From assembly GCF_000716675.1 (NCBI RefSeq), contig NZ_JNXT01000031.1:1-64000 (forward strand): DNA of 64,000 nucleotides, written 5' to 3'. This DNA is from Streptomyces alboflavus (GTDB lineage Bacteria > Actinomycetota > Actinomycetes > Streptomycetales > Streptomycetaceae). A model generated the notes under the pieces. The model saw only the letters and a program-made list of their open reading frames with translations, made no database searches and was not told the origin of the DNA. Positions 23,646 to 32,645 of this stretch are shown in pieces. Each line of letters starts with the position of its first letter. The stretch's first letter is position 1. The position numbers and the translations under genes are program-made.

Positions 23646-24563
23646 ATGGCCGGTCCCGCGTTCCGCGCCGCCGCCGTCAGGGTGCGCGTGCCTGCCACCA
23701 GCGCAAACCTCGGCCCGGGCTTCGACGCCCTGGGCCTGGCGCTGGGGCTCTACGACGACGTGGTGGTCCGCGTCGCCGACTCCGGCCTGGGCGTCGACAT
23801 CGCGGGAGAGGGCAGTGAGACGCTGCCCCGCGACGAGTCGCACCTGCTCGTGCGGTCCCTGCGGACCGCCTTCGACCTGCTCGGCGGACAGCCGCGCGGC
23901 CTGGAGATCGTCTGCGCCAACCGCATCCCGCACGGCCGGGGCCTCGGCTCCTCCTCCGCCGCCATCTGCGCCGGCATCGTCGCCGCCCGCGCGGTGACCA
24001 TAGGCGGCGACAGCAAGCTCGACGACGCCGCGCTCCTGGAGCTTGCCACCGAGATCGAGGGCCACCCCGACAACGTCGCCGCCTGCCTGCTCGGCGGCTT
24101 CACGCTGTCCTGGATGGACGGCTCCGCGGCCCGCGCGATCAGGATGGATCCCGCCGATTCCATCGTTCCGGTGGTTTTCGTCCCCGGAAAGCCCGTGCTC
24201 ACCGAAACCGCCCGCGGACTGCTGCCGCGCACCGTCCCGCACGTGGACGCGGCCGCCAACGCGGGCCGGGCCGCCCTGCTCGTCGAGGCCCTGACCAGGC
24301 GCCCCGAGCTGCTGCTGCCCGCCACCGAGGACCGCCTGCACCAGGAGTACCGCGCCCCGGCCATGCCCGAGAGCGCCGCCCTGGTGGAGCGCCTGCGCGC
24401 CGACGGCGTGCCCGCGGTGATCTCCGGCGCGGGACCCACGGTCCTCGCGCTGGCCGAGGACAGTGCGGCCGACAAGGTCGCACGACTGGCGGGGGAGGGC
24501 TGGGCGGCGAACCGCCTGGCGCTCGACGCCACCGGAGCGAGCGTGCTGCCGCTTGCACCCTGA
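23646..24563 (+). CDS. thrB: Homoserine kinase
   Basis: A 305-aa GHMP kinase phosphorylating homoserine. The ATP-binding motif PHGRGLGSSSAA is at 95-106, the N-terminal substrate motif is VPATSANLGPGFDALG, and a C-terminal GAGPT motif is present. ATG 23646 follows AAGGAG at about 11 nt. It completes threonine synthesis with hom and thrC. Confidence 0.95.
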   Translation: MAGPAFRAAAVRVRVPATSANLGPGFDALGLALGLYDDVVVRVADSGLGVDIAGEGSETLPRDESHLLVRSLRTAFDLLGGQPRGLEIVCANRIPHGRGLGSSSAAICAGIVAARAVTIGGDSKLDDAALLELATEIEGHPDNVAACLLGGFTLSWMDGSAARAIRMDPADSIVPVVFVPGKPVLTETARGLLPRTVPHVDAAANAGRAALLVEALTRRPELLLPATEDRLHQEYRAPAMPESAALVERLRADGVPAVISGAGPTVLALAEDSAADKVARLAGEGWAANRLALDATGASVLPLAP

Positions 24564-24577
24564 GACGGTGACAGCGG

Positions 24578-24600
24578 CAAATCCGCGGAGTCCGGATTTG
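24578..24600 (+). terminator. Terminator candidate after thrB
   Basis: An 8-bp stem, CAAATCCG at 24578-24585 with CGGATTTG at 24593-24600, and a 7-nt loop, 14 nt past the thrB stop. Confidence 0.5.
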
Positions 24601-24951
24601 GAGAGGGGGAATGTTTGTTGGATCCGGTAGTGTTAACCTCAAGTCTGCACCCGACCCCACCATGGCGAGGTGCTTTGTGTCCCCGTCCGGGACATCCATC
24701 CTTCCGGGAGCCTCCCAAACTGCTCTGTGCCCCGCACTGAGCGGTGCCGAGCACGCTCCGGAACCGGCGTGACCGAGCCGAGTGACCACCGCACCTCAGT
24801 GGCCCGGCACCGGGAATCGCCACATCTGTGAACTCTTCCGCCGCGTTGGCGGACAACCGCCCCGGCACGGTCCGCACACCAGGGACCGCCGGACAGCACA
24901 ACCGGTCGCCGAGCCAGACAGGCCGACGTCCGCTCCAGGGAAGGACCCTTC
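24601..24951 (+). promoter_or_regulatory. rho upstream region and leader
   Basis: About 350 bp ahead of rho with no gene. An A+T-rich stretch at 24611-24641 (including TTGTTG and TTAACCTC) is the likely promoter, which would leave a leader of roughly 300 nt. rho genes are autoregulated through long leaders in other bacteria; whether this one is cannot be told from sequence. Confidence 0.4.
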
Positions 24952-26994
24952 GTGAGCGACACCACCGATCTGATGGGCGTGACTGCCGACACGCCCGCCA
25001 CGGACGCCTCCGCGGCGCCTGCCACCGGTGCTTCGGCCGGACGGCGGCGCCGCGGCACCGGCCTCGAGGGCATGGTGCTGGCCGAACTGCAGCAGGTCGC
25101 ATCGGGCCTCGGAATCAAGGGCACCGCGCGGATGCGCAAGAGCCAGCTGATCGAGGTCATCAAGGAGGCGCAGGCCGCAGGCGGAGCCCCGGCGAAGAGC
25201 GCCCCGGCCGCAGCCTCTGCCGGGGACGCCGAGACCAAGCCGAAGCGCCGCGCCACCTCCAGGGCGCGCACCGGCGACGCCGCCGAGAAGGCCGCCGCGA
25301 CCAAGGCCGCCAAGTCCGATGAGGCCGTCGCGGCCCCGGCCGAGCAGCCGAAGGCCGCCCAGCAGCAGATCGACATCCCGGGCCAGCCCGCGAGTGAGGA
25401 CAAGTCCTCCGGCGCCCGCGGCCGTCGTCGTGTCACCGCCGAGGCCGGCAGCCCCGAGACCGTGACCGCCGAGGCCAAGGCCCAGGCCGAGCCGAAGGCC
25501 GAGGCCGGTGCCGTCAAGACGGAGGCGGAGAAGGCCGACCGTGGCGACCGGGGCGACTCCGACGGCGGCGAGGGCCGCCAGGGCCGCCGCGACCGCCAGG
25601 GCCGCGGCCGGGACCGCGACCGCCGCGGCAACAAGGGCGACGACCAGCAGGGCGGCGGCAACCGCAAGGAGCAAGGCGGCCGCCAGGACCGGCAGGACCG
25701 TCAGGACCGCAAGGACCGCGACAACGGCCCGCAGGACGACGGTTTCGACGACGACGGCGGTGGCCGCCGCGGCCGCCGCGGCCGTTACCGCGACCGCCGT
25801 GGCCGTCGCGGCCGCGAGGACTTCGCGGGCGAGCCGCAGGTGTCCGAGGACGACGTCCTGATCCCGGTCGCGGGCATCCTGGACATCCTCGACAACTACG
25901 CCTTCATCCGTACGTCGGGCTACCTCCCCGGCCCGAACGACGTGTACGTCTCGCTGGCCCAGGTCCGCAAGAACGGCCTGCGCAAGGGCGACCACGTCAC
26001 GGGTGCGGTGCGCCAGCCCAAGGACGGCGAGCGCCGCGAGAAGTTCAACGCGCTGGTCCGCCTCGACTCGGTGAACGGCATGGCGCCCGAATCCGGGCGC
26101 GGACGGCCGGAGTTCAACAAGCTGACGCCCCTTTACCCGCAGGACCGGCTCCGCCTGGAGACCGACCCGGGCGTCCTGACGACCCGCATCATCGACCTCG
26201 TCGCGCCCATCGGCAAGGGCCAGCGCGGCCTGATCGTGGCCCCGCCGAAGACCGGCAAGACCATGATCATGCAGGCGATCGCCAACGCGATCACGCACAA
26301 CAACCCCGAGTGCCACCTGATGGTCGTCCTGGTCGACGAGCGTCCGGAAGAGGTCACCGACATGCAGCGGTCGGTCAAGGGCGAGGTCATCTCCTCGACC
26401 TTCGACCGTCCGGCCGAGGACCACACCACGGTCGCCGAGCTGGCCATCGAGCGCGCCAAGCGCCTCGTCGAGCTGGGTCACGACGTGGTCGTGCTGCTCG
26501 ACTCGATCACGCGTCTGGGCCGTGCGTACAACCTCGCCGCCCCGGCCTCCGGCCGCATCCTGTCCGGTGGTGTCGACTCGACGGCCCTCTACCCGCCCAA
26601 GCGCTTCTTCGGCGCCGCGCGCAACATCGAGGACGGCGGCTCGCTGACCATCCTCGCCACGGCGCTCGTGGACACCGGCTCGCGCATGGACGAGGTGATC
26701 TTCGAGGAGTTCAAGGGCACCGGCAACGCCGAGCTCAAGCTCGACCGCAAGCTCGCCGACAAGCGCATCTTCCCGGCGGTGGACGTCGACGCGTCCGGCA
26801 CCCGCAAGGAAGAGATCCTGCTCGGCAGCGACGAGCTCGCCATCACCTGGAAGCTGCGCCGCGTGCTGCACGCGCTCGACCAGCAGCAGGCGATCGAGCT
26901 GCTCCTGGACAAGATGAAGCAGACGAAGTCGAACGCGGAGTTCCTGCTCCAGATCCAGAAGACGACGCCTGCCCCCGGCAACGGCAACGACTGA
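24952..26994 (+). CDS. rho: Transcription termination factor Rho
   Basis: A 680-aa RNA-dependent ATPase/translocase. It has an N-terminal SAP-like helix pair ([14 protein letters not shown]), a roughly 200-residue Arg/Gly/Asp-rich disordered insert typical of actinobacterial Rho (about 85-290), a cold-shock-like RNA-binding domain (about 300-370), then the hexamer motor with Walker A APPKTGKT (429-436) and the [13 protein letters not shown]alker B region near 516. GTG at 24952 follows GGAAGG. The insert is thought to increase RNA affinity and termination on GC-rich transcripts. Confidence 0.96.
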   Translation: MSDTTDLMGVTADTPATDASAAPATGASAGRRRRGTGLEGMVLAELQQVASGLGIKGTARMRKSQLIEVIKEAQAAGGAPAKSAPAAASAGDAETKPKRRATSRARTGDAAEKAAATKAAKSDEAVAAPAEQPKAAQQQIDIPGQPASEDKSSGARGRRRVTAEAGSPETVTAEAKAQAEPKAEAGAVKTEAEKADRGDRGDSDGGEGRQGRRDRQGRGRDRDRRGNKGDDQQGGGNRKEQGGRQDRQDRQDRKDRDNGPQDDGFDDDGGGRRGRRGRYRDRRGRRGREDFAGEPQVSEDDVLIPVAGILDILDNYAFIRTSGYLPGPNDVYVSLAQVRKNGLRKGDHVTGAVRQPKDGERREKFNALVRLDSVNGMAPESGRGRPEFNKLTPLYPQDRLRLETDPGVLTTRIIDLVAPIGKGQRGLIVAPPKTGKTMIMQAIANAITHNNPECHLMVVLVDERPEEVTDMQRSVKGEVISSTFDRPAEDHTTVAELAIERAKRLVELGHDVVVLLDSITRLGRAYNLAAPASGRILSGGVDSTALYPPKRFFGAARNIEDGGSLTILATALVDTGSRMDEVIFEEFKGTGNAELKLDRKLADKRIFPAVDVDASGTRKEEILLGSDELAITWKLRRVLHALDQQQAIELLLDKMKQTKSNAEFLLQIQKTTPAPGNGND

Positions 26995-27023
26995 CCTGGC
27001 GCGGGCGCCCACACCAGGCGCAC

Positions 27024-27067
27024 CGGAAGGGGCCGCTCCCGTCTCACGACGGGAGCGGCCCCTTCCG
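27024..27067 (+). terminator. rho terminator
   Basis: A perfect 19-bp stem (27024-27042 with 27049-27067) and 6-nt loop, 30 nt after the rho stop; the strongest simple hairpin in the core region. Confidence 0.8.
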
Positions 27068-27367
27068 TATGTCGGGGTGTGCGGGAGAGGCCGGTCGGCA
27101 CCGGTGAGGGCCGAGCCCGGCCGAGAGACCTTGCCCACACGGATAAGAGTTTCTTACGGTCACGGGCGGTAGCGTCCTCGCGAGCGAAACCGCAGGTGGG
27201 GGGCCAAAAGTACTAGACGACGCACACAGTGCGTAGCCGTCGGACCTCGGGGCGCTCACAGGGTGCCATGCAACCCTTCTTTCGGTTTTCACGTCTGACA
27301 ATTGACGAAAAGCCAATGCCTGGCCCTGAAAGCAGGGGGTACCCGACCGACGAGGACTGAGGAGCGC
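27068..27367 (+). promoter_or_regulatory. Upstream region of the LCP-family gene
   Basis: 300 bp with no gene between the rho terminator and the LCP-family start. It is less G+C-rich near 27140-27310 and should hold the promoter, but no convincing -35/-10 pair was assigned. Confidence 0.3.
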
Positions 27368-28492
27368 ATGACCGACGAGAGCAGCCCCGCCGACGCGAAG
27401 CCGAAGCACCGCGGCAAGGGCGGCCGGCGACGCAAGCCGCGCAGCAAGCGCAAGAAGGCGCTCGTCATCACGGCGTGGTCCGCCGCCGCCGTGGTCGTCC
27501 TCGGGGGCACCGGCCTCGGCTACGTGTACTTCAAGCTCAACGGCAACATCAAGGGCGTCGACATCAACGCCGCGCTCGGCACCGACCGCCCCGAGAACAT
27601 CGACAACGGCTCCCAGGACATCCTCGTCCTCGGCTCCGACTCGCGCTCCGGCAAGAACGCCAAGTACGGCAAGGACGAGGGCGCGGCCCGCTCCGACACG
27701 GCGATGATCGTGCACGTCTACAAGGGCCACAAGAAGGCCAGCGTGGTCTCCATACCCCGCGACACCCTCATCACCCGGCCCGAGTGCGCGGTCAAGGACG
27801 GCGACGGCAAGGTCGACCCGGGCGGCCAGCGCCAGATGTTCAACACGGCGTACGAGGTCGGCGGCCCGGCCTGCGCCGTGAAGACGGTCGAGAAGATGTC
27901 CGGCATCCGCATGGACCACTACGTCGAGGTCGACTTCACGGGCTTCAAGAAGCTCATCGACACCCTCGGCGGCGTGGACATCACCACCAAGCAGCCGATC
28001 AAGGACAAGGACAGCCACCTCGACCTGCCGGCGGGCTCCCACACCCTGAACGGCGAGCAGGCCCTCGGCCTGGTCCGCACCCGGCACGGCGTCGGCGACG
28101 GCAGCGACCTCGGCCGCATCCAGCTCCAGCAGGCCTTCATCAAGGCCTTGATGAACCAGGTCAAGGACATCAACCTCTTCGGCAACCCGAAGAAGCTCTA
28201 CGACCTCGCGGACTCCGCCACCAGCGCCATCACCACCGACTCCGAGCTGGACACGGTCAAGGACCTGGCGGGCTTCGCCAATGGCCTCAAGGGCATCGGC
28301 TCGGGCGACATGAAGATGGTCACGCTGCCCATCCAGTACGACCCGGCCGACCGCAACCGCGTCCTTCCCCTGGAGGAGGCGGGACAGCAGGTCTGGGACG
28401 CCCTCAAGGCCGACAAGCCCATCCCCAAGTCCGCCACCGACAAGTCCGCGGGCGACAAGGGCAGCGCCGGCAAGGTCGTCACCAGCGACTGA
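27368..28492 (+). CDS. LytR-CpsA-Psr (LCP) family wall-polymer ligase
   Basis: A 374-aa membrane-anchored protein. A basic cytosolic start (KHRGKGGRRRKPRSKRKK) is followed by one membrane helix (about 35-58) and an extracellular LCP domain with DILVLGSDSR, ARSDTAMI and VSIPRDT, the residues binding the polyprenyl pyrophosphate head. LCP enzymes attach wall teichoic acids or other glycopolymers to peptidoglycan. GGAG lies close to ATG 27368. The WecA/TagO-like gene at 34047 could supply the lipid-linked substrate. Confidence 0.88.
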   Translation: MTDESSPADAKPKHRGKGGRRRKPRSKRKKALVITAWSAAAVVVLGGTGLGYVYFKLNGNIKGVDINAALGTDRPENIDNGSQDILVLGSDSRSGKNAKYGKDEGAARSDTAMIVHVYKGHKKASVVSIPRDTLITRPECAVKDGDGKVDPGGQRQMFNTAYEVGGPACAVKTVEKMSGIRMDHYVEVDFTGFKKLIDTLGGVDITTKQPIKDKDSHLDLPAGSHTLNGEQALGLVRTRHGVGDGSDLGRIQLQQAFIKALMNQVKDINLFGNPKKLYDLADSATSAITTDSELDTVKDLAGFANGLKGIGSGDMKMVTLPIQYDPADRNRVLPLEEAGQQVWDALKADKPIPKSATDKSAGDKGSAGKVVTSD

Positions 28493-28520
28493 CCCTCACG
28501 GGGCACACCCTCATACCCCT

Positions 28521-28558
28521 CCGGGGTCGCTCCGGGAATACTTCCGGGCCGACCCCGG
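28521..28558 (+). terminator. Hairpin after the LCP gene
   Basis: CCGGGGTCG (28521-28529) pairs with CGACCCCGG (28550-28558), with a further inner CCGGGAA/TTCCGG stem. It lies between the LCP gene and rpmE. Confidence 0.6.
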
Positions 28559-28663
28559 TTTGGGCAGATGCGGCCAGTCCTGGCAGACTGGTACGTCGGC
28601 CCCGGTTCACGCATCCGCATCCCGCGTCTGCGACCCGGTGCCCTCCCGAAACTAGGAGACACC

Positions 28664-28888
28664 TTGAAGCGCGACATCCACCCCGAGTACGTCGAGACGC
28701 AGGTCAGCTGCACCTGTGGCGCGTCGTTCACCACCCGTAGCACGATCTCCGGCGGCACCATCCGCGCCGAGGTCTGCTCCGAGTGCCACCCGTTCTACAC
28801 GGGCAAGCAGAAGATCCTCGACACCGGTGGCCGTGTGGCCCGCTTCGAGGCCCGCTTCGGCAAGGCTGCCGGCTCCGCCAAGAAGTAG
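28664..28888 (+). CDS. rpmE: Ribosomal protein L31 (zinc-containing type)
   Basis: A 74-aa protein starting [18 protein letters not shown], with zinc cysteines C16, C18, C37 and C40 (CTCG ... CSECHPF). This is the zinc-bearing C+ form; under zinc starvation Streptomyces replaces it with a cysteine-less paralogue. The start is TTG at 28664 with AGGAG upstream, giving the expected length. Confidence 0.95.
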   Translation: MKRDIHPEYVETQVSCTCGASFTTRSTISGGTIRAEVCSECHPFYTGKQKILDTGGRVARFEARFGKAAGSAKK

Positions 28889-28899
28889 CGAGCCACCTG

Positions 28900-28944
28900 C
28901 GCCGGTCTTCGGCCGCCCTCACCAGGGGGCGGCCGGGACCGGCG
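28900..28944 (+). terminator. rpmE terminator
   Basis: A long imperfect stem: CGCCGGTC (28900-28907) with GACCGGCG (28937-28944), and an inner GGCCGCCCT/AGGGGGCGGCC pairing, between rpmE and prfA. Confidence 0.65.
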
Positions 28945-28987
28945 TTTGCCGTCCCGCAGCCCCTTCACGCAGAACCAGGAGCCCCCG

Positions 28988-30064
28988 ATGTTCGAGGCGG
29001 TCGAGGATTTGGTCGGCGAGCACGCCGACCTGGAGAAGAAGCTCGCCGACCCTTCGGTCCACGCCGATCAGGCCAACGCTCGCAAGCTGAACAAGCGCTA
29101 TGCCGAGCTGACCCCGATCGTCTCGACGTACCGCACCTGGAAGCAGCTCGGTGACGACATCGAGACCGCGCGCGAGTTCGCCGCCGACGACCCGGACTTC
29201 GCGGCCGAGGTCAAGGAGCTGGACAAGGAGCGCGACGACGTCACCGAGAAGCTGCGGCTGCTGCTCGTGCCGCGCGACCCGAGCGACGACAAGGACGTCA
29301 TCCTGGAGGTCAAGGCGGGCGCGGGCGGCGACGAGTCGGCGCTGTTCGCCGGTGACCTGCTGCGCATGTACCTGCGGTACGCCGAGCGCGTCGGCTGGAA
29401 GACCGAGATCATCGACGCCACCGAGTCCGAGCTGGGCGGCTACAAGGACGTCCAGGTCGCCGTGAAGACCAAGGGCGGCCAGGGCGCCACCGAGCCCGGC
29501 CAGGGCGTCTGGGCGCGGCTGAAGTACGAGGGCGGGGTGCACCGCGTGCAGCGCGTGCCCTCCACCGAGTCGCAGGGCCGCATCCACACCTCCGCGGCCG
29601 GTGTCCTCGTCACGCCCGAGGCGGAGGAGGTCGACGTCGAGATCCACGCGAACGACCTGCGGATCGACGTCTACCGCTCCTCGGGCCCCGGCGGGCAGTC
29701 CGTCAACACCACCGACTCCGCCGTGCGCATCACGCACATCCCCACCGGAGTCGTCGCTTCCTGCCAGAACGAGAAGAGCCAGCTCCAGAACAAGGAGCAG
29801 GCGATGCGTATCCTGCGCTCCAGGCTTCTCGCCGCGGCGCAGGAGGAGGCGGAGAAGGAGGCGGCGGACGCCCGTCGCAGCCAGGTCCGCACCGTCGACC
29901 GCTCCGAGAAGATCCGTACGTACAACTTCCCGGAAAACCGCATCTCCGACCACCGAGTGGGCTTCAAGGCGTACAACTTGGACCAGGTGCTCGACGGCGA
30001 TCTCGACGCCGTCATCCAGGCCTGCGTCGACGCGGACTCCGCCGCGAAGCTCGCCGCCGCGTAA
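28988..30064 (+). CDS. prfA: Peptide chain release factor 1
   Basis: A 358-aa class I release factor for UAA and UAG. The GGQ loop is [12 protein letters not shown] (about 229-240), and the discriminator region reads [10 protein letters not shown], the P-x-T pattern of RF1. ATG 28988 follows CAGGAG. The next gene is its methylase PrmC, 36 bp downstream. Confidence 0.96.
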   Translation: MFEAVEDLVGEHADLEKKLADPSVHADQANARKLNKRYAELTPIVSTYRTWKQLGDDIETAREFAADDPDFAAEVKELDKERDDVTEKLRLLLVPRDPSDDKDVILEVKAGAGGDESALFAGDLLRMYLRYAERVGWKTEIIDATESELGGYKDVQVAVKTKGGQGATEPGQGVWARLKYEGGVHRVQRVPSTESQGRIHTSAAGVLVTPEAEEVDVEIHANDLRIDVYRSSGPGGQSVNTTDSAVRITHIPTGVVASCQNEKSQLQNKEQAMRILRSRLLAAAQEEAEKEAADARRSQVRTVDRSEKIRTYNFPENRISDHRVGFKAYNLDQVLDGDLDAVIQACVDADSAAKLAAA

Positions 30065-30100
30065 GCCCACCCTTCGACGAACCGCCCCCGGAGGACCAGC

Positions 30101-30946
30101 GTGAACCTGCTGCTCGCGGAAGTGGCCCAGGCCACCCAGCGGCTGGCCGACGCCGGCGTGCCCTCGCCGCGCAACGACGCGGAGGAGCTCGCCGCCTTCG
30201 TGCACGGCGTGAAGCGGGGCGAGCTGCACTCCGTCAAGGACGCGGACTTCGACGCCCGCTACTGGGAGACCATCGCGCGCCGCGAGGCCCGCGAGCCGCT
30301 CCAGCACATCACCGGGCGCGCCTTCTTCCGCTACCTGGAGCTCCAGGTCGGGCCCGGCGTCTTCGTGCCCCGCCCCGAGACCGAGTCGGTCGTCGGCTGG
30401 GCCATAGACGCCGTGCGCGCGATGGACGTCGTCGAGCCGCTGATCGTCGACCTGTGCACCGGCTCCGGCGCCATCGCCCTCGCCATGGCGCAGGAGGTCC
30501 CGCGCTCGCGCGTGCACGCCGTGGAGCTGTCCTCGGACGCGCTGCCGTGGACCCGCAAGAACGTCGAGGGCTCCAGGGTCGACCTCCGTCAGGGCGACGC
30601 GCGCGACGCGTTCCCCGACCTCGACGGCCAGGTCGACCTGGTCATCTCCAACCCCCCGTACATCCCTTTGACGGAATGGGAGTACGTTGCGCCGGAGGCC
30701 CGGGACTACGATCCCGAACTCGCCCTGTTCTCCGGCGAGGACGGCCTCGACCTGATCCGCGGCATCGAGCGCACCGCGCACCGGCTGCTGCGGCCCGGCG
30801 GGGTCGTCGTGGTGGAGCACGCGGACACCCAGGGCGGCCAAGTGCCGTGGATCTTCACGGAGGAGCGGGGCTGGGCGGATGCCGCCGACCACCCCGACCT
30901 GAACAACCGGCCGCGGTTCGCGACCGCCCGCAAGGCGATGCCGTGA
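30101..30946 (+). CDS. prmC: Release factor glutamine methyltransferase
   Basis: A 281-aa SAM-dependent methylase that modifies the Gln of the release factor GGQ motif. It has an N-terminal helical recognition domain, the SAM motif LCTGSGAIAL and the catalytic SNPPYIP near 184. GTG 30101 follows CGGAGGACC. Linkage to prfA is standard. Its TGA overlaps a possible micro-ORF as GTGA. Confidence 0.95.
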   Translation: MNLLLAEVAQATQRLADAGVPSPRNDAEELAAFVHGVKRGELHSVKDADFDARYWETIARREAREPLQHITGRAFFRYLELQVGPGVFVPRPETESVVGWAIDAVRAMDVVEPLIVDLCTGSGAIALAMAQEVPRSRVHAVELSSDALPWTRKNVEGSRVDLRQGDARDAFPDLDGQVDLVISNPPYIPLTEWEYVAPEARDYDPELALFSGEDGLDLIRGIERTAHRLLRPGGVVVVEHADTQGGQVPWIFTEERGWADAADHPDLNNRPRFATARKAMP

Positions 30947-31020
30947 CCACCGCGGCGACGCAGAAGACGATGCACGTGATGTACGCCGACGAGACGTACG
31001 TGTACGAGGAGGCCAGCTGA
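30943..31020 (+). CDS. Possible 25-aa micro-ORF between prmC and tsaC-like gene
   Basis: A 25-codon frame from GTG 30943 (GTGA overlap with the prmC stop) to TGA 31020, which overlaps the next ATG as TGATG. It would encode VTTAATQKTMHVMYADETY plus six residues. Ribosomes could use it to couple prmC to the next gene; it also contains that gene's ribosome site. It may be no more than a spacer. Confidence 0.3.
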   Translation: MTTAATQKTMHVMYADETYVYEEAS

Positions 31021-31667
31021 TGGCACGGCGATACGACACCAACGACGCGACCGACCGTACGACCGGTCTGCGCGAGGCCGCGTCCGCCGTCCGCCGTGGC
31101 GAACTGGTCGTGCTGCCCACGGACACCGTGTACGGCATCGGCGCCGACGCCTTCAGCCCCGAGGCGGTCGCCGACCTCCTCGACGCCAAGGGCCGCGGCC
31201 GCTCCATGCCGACGCCCGTCCTCATCGGCTCCCCGAACACCCTGCACGGCCTCGTCACGGACTTCTCCGAGTCCGCCTGGGAGCTCGTCGACGCCTTCTG
31301 GCCGGGGGCCCTCACCCTCGTCGCCCGGCAGCAGCCCTCCCTGCAGTGGGACCTCGGCGACACCCGCGGCACCGTCGCCATCCGGATGCCCCTGCACCCC
31401 GTCGCCATCGAGCTGCTCACCGACGTCGGCCCGATGGCCGTGTCCTCCGCCAACCTCACCGGGCACCCGGCGCCTGAGGACTGCGACGCCGCCCAGGAGA
31501 TGCTCGGCGACTCCATCTCCGTCTACCTCGACGGCGGGCCCACGCCCGGCATCGTGCCCTCCTCCATCGTGGACGTGACCGGCAAGGTGCCCGTCCTGCT
31601 GCGGGCCGGCGCGCTCGACGCGGACGAGCTGCGCAAGGTCGTACCCGACCTCGAGGTGGCCAATTGA
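31020..31667 (+). CDS. L-threonylcarbamoyladenylate synthase (Sua5/YrdC/TsaC family)
   Basis: A 215-aa YrdC-domain protein. LPTDTVYGIGADAF and KGRGRSMPTPVLI form the ATP/bicarbonate site and SSANLTG is the threonine-side loop. It makes threonylcarbamoyl-AMP for the t6A modification of tRNAs reading ANN codons. It lacks the C-terminal Sua5 domain, so it is the short TsaC-like form. AGGAGG lies just before ATG 31020. Confidence 0.9.
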   Translation: MARRYDTNDATDRTTGLREAASAVRRGELVVLPTDTVYGIGADAFSPEAVADLLDAKGRGRSMPTPVLIGSPNTLHGLVTDFSESAWELVDAFWPGALTLVARQQPSLQWDLGDTRGTVAIRMPLHPVAIELLTDVGPMAVSSANLTGHPAPEDCDAAQEMLGDSISVYLDGGPTPGIVPSSIVDVTGKVPVLLRAGALDADELRKVVPDLEVAN

Positions 31668-32368
31668 GGGCCCCTGAGTCGGGGCGTGGCATAGCGGGCC
31701 GCAGTGAGACAGCCGAGCACTCGGTGTCCTTCGGTTCCCTCGGAGCCGCGGGCACACCCGGCAGCTTCCGCATCCTCCACGTCAGCACCGGCAACGTCTG
31801 CCGCTCGCCCATCACCGAGCGGCTGACCCGGCATGCCCTCACCGACCGGCTCGGTGACCCGCTCACCGGGGGGCTCGTCGTCGAGAGCGCCGGGACCTGG
31901 GGGCACGAGGGGGCGCCCATGGAGACCAACGCCGAGGCCGTCCTCGCGGACTTCGGCGCCGATGCCTCCGGATTCGTGGGGCGGGAGCTGCTCGACGACC
32001 ACGTCATCCGGGCCGACCTCGTCCTCACCGCAACCCGGGACCATCGGGCCCAGGTCATCTCCATGGGGCACTCCGCCGGGCTGCGCACCTTCACCCTGAA
32101 GGAGTTCACCCGGCTCGTGCGGGCCATAGATCCCGCCACGCTGCCCGATCCCGACGGCACCGACGGCATCGTCGAGCGTGCCCGCGCGCTCGTGCGTGCC
32201 GCCGCCGCCCTCCGTGGCTGGCTCCTCGCCCCCTCCGCCGAGGCCGACGAGGTCTACGACCCCTACGGCGCCCCCCTCCCCTTCTTCCGCTCCGTCGGCG
32301 GCGAGATCCAGCAGGCGCTGGAGCCCGTGGTGACGGCGCTGACGGGGGTGCCGGCGGCGCGGGCGTAG
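31664..32368 (+). CDS. Low-molecular-weight phosphatase-like protein, nucleophile Cys replaced
   Basis: A 234-aa protein with the fold motif of low-molecular-weight tyrosine phosphatases, but the P-loop reads HVSTGNVCRSP (39-49): the nucleophile expected as the first Cys of C-x5-R is Ser41, while C46 and R47 are kept. A DP motif for the general acid lies in RAIDPATLPDPD. It has about 35 extra N-terminal residues. The TTG start at 31664 overlaps the previous stop and has GAGG upstream. It is probably a non-catalytic binder of phosphate groups, or an enzyme of altered chemistry. Confidence 0.75.
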   Translation: MRAPESGRGIAGRSETAEHSVSFGSLGAAGTPGSFRILHVSTGNVCRSPITERLTRHALTDRLGDPLTGGLVVESAGTWGHEGAPMETNAEAVLADFGADASGFVGRELLDDHVIRADLVLTATRDHRAQVISMGHSAGLRTFTLKEFTRLVRAIDPATLPDPDGTDGIVERARALVRAAAALRGWLLAPSAEADEVYDPYGAPLPFFRSVGGEIQQALEPVVTALTGVPAARA

Positions 32369-32383
32369 TCCCTGCGGGGCTTT

Positions 32384-32589
32384 CCCCAGTCCCGCCCCTT
32401 CCCGAAACCGGGGGCGCTGCCCCCGGGCCCCCGGGTGGGGGGTCCCGGGCGGGTGGGACAGCCTCCGCCGAATCGCCGCTCCGCGGCTCGTCCTCAATCG
32501 CCGGACGGGCTAGAAATAGCCCCTCCGGCGTTTGAGGAGCGGGGGTCTGGGGGCGGAGCCCCCGGTTTCGGGAAGGGGCGGGGTTGGGG
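32384..32589. repeat. Large imperfect inverted repeat (intergenic Streptomyces repeat)
   Basis: Arms 32384-32433 and 32540-32589 match over most of 50 bp, sharing CCGCCCCTTCCCGAAACCGG. Between them lies GGCTCGTCCTCAATCGCCGG plus ACGGGCTA (32485-32512), repeated exactly at 46423-46450. This kind of dispersed palindromic repeat is common between Streptomyces genes. It occupies nearly the whole gap and could also terminate transcription. Confidence 0.75.
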
Positions 32590-32645
32590 ACCTTCGCGGT
32601 AGCGCCCACCGCGCAGCGCCACCGCCCCCGGCCTACATTGGAAGG

